This document shows positions 16,808 to 23,211 of a stretch of 64,000 bases of DNA, in pieces (positions within the stretch are counted from its first letter, which is position 1; each line of letters starts with the position of its first letter). The stretch spans positions 35,833 to 99,832 of the forward strand of contig CAZRWW010000011.1 in NCBI GenBank assembly GCA_964603725.1, read 5' to 3'. A model generated the notes under the pieces. It worked only from the letters and a program-made list of their open reading frames with translations, ran no database searches and had not been told where the DNA came from. The stretch is from CAZDKK01 sp964603725 (lineage in GTDB: Bacteria > Eisenbacteria > RBG-16-71-46 > CAIMUX01 > WJJG01). The position numbers and the translations under genes were made by a program.

Positions 16808-17851
16808 TCAGGCTGCTCCGACCGGAATCGACCAGGCGTTCGCGTTCTCGATCCGGTCGTCCTTCACGACGAACTCGACCCGCCCCAGGTTGATGCCGGC
16901 GAAACCCACCTGATGAATCAGCGTTTCGCGTCTTTCGTGGGGGATGCGGGTCGGCGCCTTCATGAAGGTGTGGGTGTGACCTCCGACGATCAGGTCGATC
17001 TCGTCGATCTCGCGAGCCAGGTGCTGATCTCCGGGCTGCCCCGCGTACCCATCGTCCCCCAGGTGCGACAAGAGAACGATTAGACCACACCCCAGCTCGT
17101 GACGCAAGTAGCGGCTCCAGTGTTTGGCCGCCGCCACCGGATCGCTGTCGATCACGCCCGGGCGGAGCTTCTCGGTCACGAGCCCCTCGAGCCTCACGCC
17201 CAGGCCGAAGATGCCGACCTTGAGCGGCCGGGTGGCGCCGCCGGCCGGCGTGATGTCATAGAGCATGAACGGCTGCACGTGCTCCTCCATGGGGGTGCCG
17301 CGGAAGCCGTAGTTGGCGCTCACCATGGCGAAGCGGGCATGGGCGGCAGTGACCTCGCTCAGCCGGTCGATGCCGGCGTCGAAGTCGTGGTTCCCGATCG
17401 TCATCGCGTCGTAGCCGAGCATCGACATCACCTTGAAATCGAGCTCGCCGCGGAACTCGTTGAAGTAGGGCGTTCCCTGAAAGACGTCCCCGGCATCGAC
17501 GAGCAGCGGCCGCGGCTGACCCTGCGCGCGCAGCTCCTCCCAGATTCCCTCGATCACCCGGGCCCGAGGGACGGCGCCGGCCAGGCCGGCGTTGCGGCCG
17601 CTCCCGGCCGGGAAAGGGTCGATGCGCGAGTGGACGTCGTTGGTGTGCAGGATCGTCACCTTGAACGACTCGGCGCCCGCGGCGGCCCCGCGCGGCCCTC
17701 GGCCGCCGGGGTCCGGCAGGCCGGCCCCGAGCGCCCGGCCGTCCCCGTTGTCCCGGCGGGCGCAGCCCGTCAAGGCCCCCGCCGTGCCTGCTAGCCCGAA
17801 CCATGCCAGCCCGCGAGCCGTGTTGCTCAGGAACTCCCGTCTCGAGATCAT
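16808..17851 (-). CDS. Metallophosphatase half of a split 5'-nucleotidase, Tat lipoprotein
   Basis: Calcineurin-like phosphoesterase of 347 aa corresponding to the N-terminal catalytic domain of UshA. The N-terminus ISRREFLSNTARG is a twin-arginine signal followed by a hydrophobic run and lipobox LTGC (Cys30), so it is probably a Tat-exported lipoprotein. Metal-binding motifs are all present: HTNDVHSR, DAGDVFQGTP, GNHDFDAG, SHLGDDG and GGHTHTF. The separate C-terminal substrate domain is encoded immediately upstream: its TGA overlaps this ATG as ATGA, and GGAGGTG precedes the start. Together they should dephosphorylate nucleotides outside the cytoplasm for scavenging. The adjacent order C-half then N-half resembles the split pair I recall in Bacteroidetes. 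Confidence 0.88.
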   Translation of the reverse strand: MISRREFLSNTARGLAWFGLAGTAGALTGCARRDNGDGRALGAGLPDPGGRGPRGAAAGAESFKVTILHTNDVHSRIDPFPAGSGRNAGLAGAVPRARVIEGIWEELRAQGQPRPLLVDAGDVFQGTPYFNEFRGELDFKVMSMLGYDAMTIGNHDFDAGIDRLSEVTAAHARFAMVSANYGFRGTPMEEHVQPFMLYDITPAGGATRPLKVGIFGLGVRLEGLVTEKLRPGVIDSDPVAAAKHWSRYLRHELGCGLIVLLSHLGDDGYAGQPGDQHLAREIDEIDLIVGGHTHTFMKAPTRIPHERRETLIHQVGFAGINLGRVEFVVKDDRIENANAWSIPVGAA

Positions 17852-18666
17852 CGGGCACCTCCGCTGGCCTTTCGGACCCGACCCAGGGCGGGCACGGGCA
17901 GTTCGCCGATCTCGTCCGGCTCCATGCTCTGCGCCCCGGCGGCGCGGAAGGCATCCACGAGGGCGTCGCGAACCAGGACGCCCGTAAGTATTTGTCCTAC
18001 AATGGGATGCCACAGGGCTTCCATCTGCCCGCCGCGATTGGCCAGGTAATCGCTGGTCGCCACGAGGTACTCCCGGTCGGCCACGGGCGCGAGATCGCCG
18101 TTCCCGCCGACCAGCAGTTCGACCGCGCGGCCGTCGCGAATCGCCAGGCTCAGCCCGGCGACCGGCTCTCCCCCGGCGGCAGCGATCTCGTCGGCCAGCA
18201 CCCGGATCTGGGGACCCGACAGGCGCAGAACGACGATCTCGTTATCGAAGGGCATGATCTCGTAGACGTGACCCAGCGTGACCGACCCAGGCGGGAGGGC
18301 CGCCCGCAGACCGCCGTTGTTGAGCACGCAGATGTCGACCGGCATGCCGGTGGCCGCGCGGGCGCGGTCTAGTACGATGTCGCAGACCAGGTTGCCCAGC
18401 GGCCCCTCCGGGTCGCGCGCCCGCATCTCGGCCGGGCTCACCGCCAGGACCTCGCCCATCTTCATCCGCAGGACATCGCGGTACGGCGCGATGAGGGCCT
18501 CGAGCCCGTCCGGCTGCGGCGGAACGGCCTGACCTTGGGCACTGATCGACAGCAGGCCGGCGCCCGCCAGCAGCAAGACCAGGGCGAGCATCAAGGCCGG
18601 CCGCCGGCGCCGGCGGATGGCGGTCGCGGGAATCATGGTTGCAGGATTCATGGCTGCAGGAATCAT
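17848..18666 (-). CDS. 5'-nucleotidase C-terminal domain protein (substrate-binding half)
   Basis: A 272-aa exported protein equivalent to the C-terminal domain of UshA, which binds the nucleobase. Motifs are PLGNLVCDIVLDRAR, ICVLNNGGLRAALPPGSVT and YEIMPFDNEIVVLRLSG. A signal peptide (about residues 18-46, after a basic RRRRRP stretch) precedes it. Start ATG at 18666 has GGGGAGGTG 5 bp upstream. Two more in-frame ATGs follow within 11 codons because the 5' end is built from a 15-bp repeat (MIPAAMNPATMIPAT). Translationally coupled to the metallophosphatase gene by an ATGA overlap. Expected to act only together with that protein. Confidence 0.85.
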   Translation of the reverse strand: MIPAAMNPATMIPATAIRRRRRPALMLALVLLLAGAGLLSISAQGQAVPPQPDGLEALIAPYRDVLRMKMGEVLAVSPAEMRARDPEGPLGNLVCDIVLDRARAATGMPVDICVLNNGGLRAALPPGSVTLGHVYEIMPFDNEIVVLRLSGPQIRVLADEIAAAGGEPVAGLSLAIRDGRAVELLVGGNGDLAPVADREYLVATSDYLANRGGQMEALWHPIVGQILTGVLVRDALVDAFRAAGAQSMEPDEIGELPVPALGRVRKASGGAR

Positions 18667-18668
18667 GG
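18631..18668. repeat. 15-bp direct repeat at the 5' end of the nucleotidase C-half gene
   Basis: Two full and one partial copies of a 15-bp unit (18631-18645, 18646-18660, 18661-18668) containing TCATGG. On the minus strand each copy supplies an in-frame ATG, giving three possible starts. Confidence 0.6.
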
Positions 18669-18972
18669 CACCTCCCCTGCGGCGCGTTGCGGGCCGCTGG
18701 TCCGGAGATCCTATCGCGGCCGCTGGCCGCAACCAAGTGGGGGGAGCGACATCCTGAGTGCGCCGGCGGATCGTGATGCCCCACCTTGCCCGCATGAGAG
18801 ACGTCCTCCGACAGGGCCAGGAGGGGATCAGGGGCGCGTTGCGCTGATTCGATCGCCTTGTCTTCCGCGGCTATCTCCCGGTGCAGAACGGATGGCGGAT
18901 GACCGAGCATGGCCTTCGGGCCCTATCGGTACCTGGAACGGAAACCCCGATGGAGCAAACCGCGGGAGGGAT

Positions 18973-19007
18973 GGCCAAACCGGATGGCCAGGCCACATGG
19001 TTTGGCC
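18973..19007. repeat. Inverted repeat with 9-bp perfect outer stem
   Basis: GGCCAAACC (18973-18981) pairs perfectly with GGTTTGGCC (18999-19007). Inside, TGGCC and GGCCA flank a single A, so the arms form a nearly continuous dyad. No T-tract follows. Could be an operator, a structured transcript element or a mobile-element end. Confidence 0.6.
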
Positions 19008-19329
19008 GAGGGAATACGCTGAGGGTGTTGGGGAGAGGGCATACTGGCGGGGACAAAGACGACTCTGAACTGACTGTAATCCAAATACAGGAAATGAGTT
19101 AGCGCAAGGAGCCGCGAGGCGTTATTTCTGCTAGTGCGCTTCTCTGATTGCAGTTGGGGGCCTCTCCTCCTTCATGCCTCGCCGAGTCAACCGCCAGGTC
19201 AGCCGCCTCGTGGTTCCGTACTCCGCGAAAACGCTGCAGCCGCTCTGCGCTCACACTTCCGCGGCGGGCGCTGGCGGAGTCCCGGATACGGGTCCGGGAT
19301 CTCCTGAACAAGGATCCCATCCGCTGCTG

Positions 19330-19358
19330 TTGGTTCCAGCCACCCCCTGGGCTAAGAT
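19330..19358 (+). promoter_or_regulatory. Candidate sigma-70 promoter for the MBL-fold gene
   Basis: TTGGTT (19330-19335) and TAAGAT (19353-19358) are separated by exactly 17 bp. The predicted transcript would start about 55 nt upstream of the ATG at 19421. Confidence 0.45.
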
Positions 19359-19420
19359 CTTCCAGGACAAGACCGGCCCGTTCCCCGAAACCCCGCCCCC
19401 CGGGCGCCGGCGAGGAGAGC

Positions 19421-20257
19421 ATGATCCGATTCCGCCCCTTGCGCAGCGGCAGCAGCGGCAACCTGCTCCTGCTCGAAAGCGAGCGCCCGGCGTCACGCGG
19501 GCGCCCGGGATCGCGCGGGCGCTATCTCATCGATTGCGGGATCTCCTCCCAGCGCGGCCTGCGGCGAATCCTCGAGGAGGAGGTCGGGCTGTCGGCCGGG
19601 CTGGACGGCGTCCTCATCACGCATGCCCACGGCGATCACATCAACTACGCCTCGCTGCGCGTGCTGGCCGAGCTGGGCGTCCCGGTCTACCTGCACCGCC
19701 GGACCCTGACCGAGGTTCGCCAGCGCCACCTGAACCCCTATCGCCTGCCGGCCGGCGTCGACTTCTCGCGCCTCGAGTTGCGCGCCTTCGCGGACGAGCC
19801 CTTCCGGCTGGACGGGCTCATCGTCGAGCCGATCCCCGTGCCCCACGCGCCGGGCGTGACGACGCACGCGTTCGTCCTGCGCGCGGGTAAGGCCAAGGCG
19901 CTGGTCGCCACCGACCTCAGCGACCCCGAGGCGATCGTGAACCACATCTCCGGCTGCGATCTGATTTACCTCGAATCGAACCACGATCTGGAGCTGCTCC
20001 GGCAGCGGTTCAACCCGGCATCCCTGTACCACCTGCCCAACCCCGCGGCCGGGCTGCTGCTCAGGTTCGCGCTGGCCCGGGGAGCGCGCCGCCCCGGGGT
20101 GATCGTGCTGGGCCATCTGAGCGAGGAGCGCAACACCCCGGCTCTGGCGCTGGAGACGGTCCGGGCGATCCTGGCTGAAGCGAGCGTCGGCGAGGTCCCG
20201 CCCCTGTTGACGGCCCCGCGTCACGAGGCCGGCGAGCTCGTGGAGCTGCCCGGCTGA
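19421..20257 (+). CDS. MBL-fold metallo-hydrolase (YycJ/WalJ-like)
   Basis: A 278-aa metallo-beta-lactamase-fold protein. The N-terminus FRPLRSGSSGNLLLLES matches the SGSSGN opening typical of the YycJ/WalJ subgroup. The zinc motif is THAHGDH (67-73), with further ligands likely in PVPHAP and ATDLSD, and a final conserved His in LGHLSEERNT. Start ATG at 19421 follows GAGGAGAG. Relatives have been linked to DNA-end processing or cell-wall signalling, but no walRK genes are nearby and the substrate cannot be assigned. An insertion rich in Arg/Gly/Pro (about residues 21-34) interrupts the first beta-hairpin. Confidence 0.83.
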   Translation: MIRFRPLRSGSSGNLLLLESERPASRGRPGSRGRYLIDCGISSQRGLRRILEEEVGLSAGLDGVLITHAHGDHINYASLRVLAELGVPVYLHRRTLTEVRQRHLNPYRLPAGVDFSRLELRAFADEPFRLDGLIVEPIPVPHAPGVTTHAFVLRAGKAKALVATDLSDPEAIVNHISGCDLIYLESNHDLELLRQRFNPASLYHLPNPAAGLLLRFALARGARRPGVIVLGHLSEERNTPALALETVRAILAEASVGEVPPLLTAPRHEAGELVELPG

Positions 20258-20363
20258 CGGCCGCGGCCGGGTCGCGGGAGAGGGCGAAGCACCTCCTGCG
20301 GCGGGAGAGGGCGTTGCGCCGCCCGCGGCGCGGTGAGGCGGAGCGAGGCGCGGGCGGGCGGGA

Positions 20364-21812
20364 TCAGGCGGCGGCGGGCACCCATTCGACCTTGGCGGTC
20401 GTGTCGTTGAACCGGAACATGACCTCCGAGACCTGCGATTCCACTCGCGTCCAGTGGAGCGGGAACTCCACGATCGCATCGGCGCAGATCGTGCCCTGCA
20501 CGACAACGCGCACGTCGTGCAGCGGCGCGAGCTTCTGCTTGAGCTCATCGGCCTCGTGCTGCAGCCCCTCCAACGCGCGTTCGAGCCGCGGAAGCTGATC
20601 CAGGAGCAGCTCGATCTCCTCCTGCTTGCGGGGCGGGAGCTTCTGGTACGACTTCGTCATCGGCCCGACCTTGGATTCGAGGTCCTTGATGTTCTTGTGC
20701 TGGGTCTTGACCCGCTCCATTTCCTCGGTGATCTGGTCCATCCGCTCCTTGGCCAGCATGTCACGACCCGTGGAGAGCCGCGCCTTCGTGCCCAGCGGGA
20801 TCCCGACCTCCTTGACCGTGATCCCCGACCGCGCGGCCGCATGGCCGCTGACGAAGTGGCCCCGACCGTCGGTCATGTCGAGCGTATCGCCGCACAGCAG
20901 CTTGCTGGTGACAAAGCTGTCCGCGATCGTGGCCGATCCCCACACCCGCAGGATCGCATTCTCCACGAACCGCGCGGCCAGGTTGCCGCGCACCTCGATG
21001 ACCGTGTCCTCCGAGCCCACGATGCCCTTCTCGACGATCAGATCCCCCTCGCAGTAGACGCTGCTCCCCAATAGCGAGCCCTTGACCACCATGTCCTTCT
21101 GGCAGCGGATCGTCACGCCCGCCTCGACGTTGCGGCCGATGACGATCTTGCCGACGAAGTCGACATCGCCCTGGACCACGGTCAGGTCCTTGTCGAAGGT
21201 CAGGACATCATGGACGCGGATGCTGCGATCCTCGATGACGAGGCGCCCGTCGACGGTCGCCACCAGGTCCTGGTTCTCCCAGCGCAGATTCTGCGCCGGC
21301 TTGGGCGTCTGGTCGGTCACCGCCCGGACGCTGAGGATCTGGCCATAGTCGGTGAAGCCGGGCCGGCCCTCCTCGATCGGATGGTAGACTGCCACCGTCT
21401 CCCCATCGTGAACATTGATGATGTGGTCGGCGGTGTAGCGCTGGGGCCGCAGGGCTTGCGTGTCGTCGGTTTCCGTCTGCTCGGCGATCGCGCGATCGAC
21501 CGCCGGGTATTCGAAGTAGGCGTCGCGCCCTTCTTGCCTGGGCTGCCCGCGGGCCACGATCGCGCGCTCGACCGGCGCGTTGGTGCTCGCCGCCTGCCCG
21601 ATCGCCTGGAGGATCTGGTCCAGCTCGATGCCGCGAGTGACCTTGGCCGTCTTGAGGAAGTCGGTGACCTCCTCCTCCACGAATGGCTTGCCGGAGACGT
21701 TGGGATACAGGCTGAGCGCGGCCGCCATGGCATCCGGGGTGACTTCCATCACCATCTGTCCGCCCGCGACGGTCTTCTCCAGGCGATTCTTGACCACGAA
21801 TCCGTCGGCCAC
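20364..21812 (-). CDS. FapA/DUF342 family protein
   Basis: A 482-aa protein of the FapA (flagellar assembly protein A, DUF342) family. The N-terminal part (to about residue 190) holds the family's variable domain (VTPDAMAAAL, YPNVSGKPFVEEEV). The centre (about 200-340) is a repetitive right-handed beta-helix-like region (DVDFVGKIVIGRNVEAGVTI, GSLLGSSVYCEGDLIV, GIVGSEDTVIEVRGNLAA). The end holds a coiled coil of about 85 residues rich in Glu/Lys/Gln (about 360-440) and a small beta domain. No flagellar genes lie in this window, so a flagellar role is not supported by context. Characterised relatives affect polar localisation or surface structures. It is convergent with the MBL gene and divergent from the methyltransferase gene. 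Confidence 0.8.
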   Translation of the reverse strand: MADGFVVKNRLEKTVAGGQMVMEVTPDAMAAALSLYPNVSGKPFVEEEVTDFLKTAKVTRGIELDQILQAIGQAASTNAPVERAIVARGQPRQEGRDAYFEYPAVDRAIAEQTETDDTQALRPQRYTADHIINVHDGETVAVYHPIEEGRPGFTDYGQILSVRAVTDQTPKPAQNLRWENQDLVATVDGRLVIEDRSIRVHDVLTFDKDLTVVQGDVDFVGKIVIGRNVEAGVTIRCQKDMVVKGSLLGSSVYCEGDLIVEKGIVGSEDTVIEVRGNLAARFVENAILRVWGSATIADSFVTSKLLCGDTLDMTDGRGHFVSGHAAARSGITVKEVGIPLGTKARLSTGRDMLAKERMDQITEEMERVKTQHKNIKDLESKVGPMTKSYQKLPPRKQEEIELLLDQLPRLERALEGLQHEADELKQKLAPLHDVRVVVQGTICADAIVEFPLHWTRVESQVSEVMFRFNDTTAKVEWVPAAA

Positions 21813-22156
21813 CCGTCCCCCTCGGCAACGCGCCGGTCGACTGGCGCACGCGCCACGGCCAGCGCATCGCTCCGGACAGAAGTGCCGCCAGGTCGGCGAC
21901 GCCGGTGCCGGGAGTCCTGCCCTGCCCGAGCCCGGTGATTGGATTCCCGAGCCCGGTGCCTCCCCCTCCTGATATCGGCCAACTGACCCCGGAACTTTGG
22001 GACCGCGGCTGGCCCCCTCCGTGCGCGGCAGCCGCCTGCCCCGCGCGCGGGCGCGCGCCGGGGTCGCCCAGCTTGACCGCCCCGCGCCCAGCGCCTATCG
22101 TGCCATTCCGTTCTGGCAACCACGGCGGGCTGACAATTGTAAACACGGAGGAAGCC
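21813..22156. other. 344-bp divergent intergenic region, no gene seen
   Basis: Separates the fapA-like gene (-) from the methyltransferase gene (+). It contains two copies of CGAGCCCGGTG about 25 bp apart and the 8-bp palindrome ACAATTGT near 22134. No convincing -35/-10 pair or RNA structure stands out. Confidence 0.5.
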
Positions 22157-23035
22157 ATGGCCCGACAAGGCAATAGATCAGCGGCCTCGGCCGCGCGCGC
22201 ACCCGGAGCCGCCGGGCGTCGCCCGGCAGGCGGCGGCCAGCGGCCGACGCTGGCCCGGCGCGCCGATCGGCACCAGTGCTATGAGCGGGCCGTCCAGGCC
22301 CCGGACGCCGATGCCAGCTTCATCGATCGCAGCTTCCGCCGAATCCGCCGGCGCGTTCCCCGGGTGCTGCGCGAGGACTTCTGCGGCACCGCGGCGCTCT
22401 GCGCCGAGTGGGTCAAGCTCGGCCCCGAGAAGCGCGCGCTCGGCATCGACCTGGACGCGCCGACCTTGAACTGGGGCATCGCCCGCCACCTGCTGCCCCT
22501 CGGGCGGCGCGCCGCGCGCGTCGATCTCATCTGCCAGGACGTCCGCGATCCGGCGCCGATCCAGGCCGACGCGGTGGCGGCGTTCAACTTCTCCTACTGC
22601 ACCTTCAAGGACCGCGAGACGCTGCGACGCTACTTCGCCCAGGTGCGCGCCGGCCTGCGGCGCGATGGGATCTTCTACCTCGACCTCTTCGGCGGCCCCG
22701 AGTCGATCGAGGTGCGCGAGGAGCGGACCGCTTTCCGCGGGTTCACCTATGTGTGGGACCAGGCGGCCTTCAACCCGGTGACCCACGACATCACTTGCCA
22801 CATCCACTTCGAGTTCCCCGACGGCAGCGCGATCCGCCGGGCATTCACGTACCACTGGCGCATGTGGATGATCCCGGAACTGCGCGAGATCGCGCTCGAG
22901 GCGGGCTTCCGCGACTTCATCGTCTACTGGGAGGGCACCGATCGCAAGACCGGCGAGGGCAACGGCATCTACCGGCCGACCCGCGCGGGCGACAACTCGC
23001 CCGCGTTCATCTGCTATCTGCTGTGCTTGAAGTAG
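22157..23035 (+). CDS. Class I SAM-dependent methyltransferase
   Basis: A 292-aa Rossmann methyltransferase. A disordered basic N-terminus rich in Ala, Arg and Gly (residues 1-40) precedes the catalytic domain. Motif I reads VLREDFCGTAALCAEWV, an unusual form with Cys before the Gly, followed by the acidic SAM-ribose contact GIDLDAPTLNWG. Motif II/IV is ICQDVRDPA and AAFNFSYCTFKDRETL, then FYLDLFGG. The C-terminal TFEYHWRMW-like segment (FTYHWRMWMIPELREIALEAGF) and WEGTDRKTGEGNGIYRP recall small-molecule methyltransferases. Start is supported by CGGAGGA 6-10 bp upstream of the ATG. Substrate unknown. The gene stands alone, ending just before a 24-bp tandem repeat array. Confidence 0.82.
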   Translation: MARQGNRSAASAARAPGAAGRRPAGGGQRPTLARRADRHQCYERAVQAPDADASFIDRSFRRIRRRVPRVLREDFCGTAALCAEWVKLGPEKRALGIDLDAPTLNWGIARHLLPLGRRAARVDLICQDVRDPAPIQADAVAAFNFSYCTFKDRETLRRYFAQVRAGLRRDGIFYLDLFGGPESIEVREERTAFRGFTYVWDQAAFNPVTHDITCHIHFEFPDGSAIRRAFTYHWRMWMIPELREIALEAGFRDFIVYWEGTDRKTGEGNGIYRPTRAGDNSPAFICYLLCLK

Positions 23036-23069
23036 TCGCGACCCGGAAACCGGGCCCGGGGCCCGCCCG

Positions 23070-23156
23070 GTAGCCGGGCGCGGGGCACGCCGTGTAGCCG
23101 GGCGCGGGGCACGCCGTGTAGCCGGGCGCGGGGCACGCCGTGTAGCCGGGCGCGGG
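23070..23156. repeat. 24-bp tandem repeat array between convergent genes
   Basis: Three perfect 24-bp copies (23070-23093, 23094-23117, 23118-23141), starting GTAGCCGGGCGCGGGGC, then a 15-bp partial copy (23142-23156) and a degenerate copy near 23165. It fills the gap between the methyltransferase stop (23035) and the sigma-54 activator stop (23212). Units are contiguous without spacers, so it is not a CRISPR. Confidence 0.9.
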
Positions 23157-23211
23157 CCTGCCGAGAAGCCGGGCGCGGGTCCGGCCCGGGCTCGCCGAGC
23201 TTCGTCCGCCC

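Larger units (their letters stand above)
18667..19420. other. 754-bp intergenic stretch, less GC-rich than its surroundings
   Basis: Divergent gap between the minus-strand nucleotidase gene and the plus-strand MBL gene. The part at about 18840-19160 is visibly richer in A and T than neighbouring DNA. A 73-codon open frame at 18881-19102 (+) exists but has no ribosome site or recognisable protein. The gap contains a 35-nt inverted repeat (18973-19007) and a candidate promoter (19330-19358). I recognise no RNA family, attachment site or transposase remnant. Confidence 0.6.

Noticed and set aside
18881..19102. 73-codon open frame in the AT-richer gap
   Set aside because: No ribosome site, no known motif and an inverted repeat within it. 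Kept only as an intergenic region.
23070..23156. Possible CRISPR array
   Set aside because: Repeats are contiguous with no unique spacers and no cas genes nearby.
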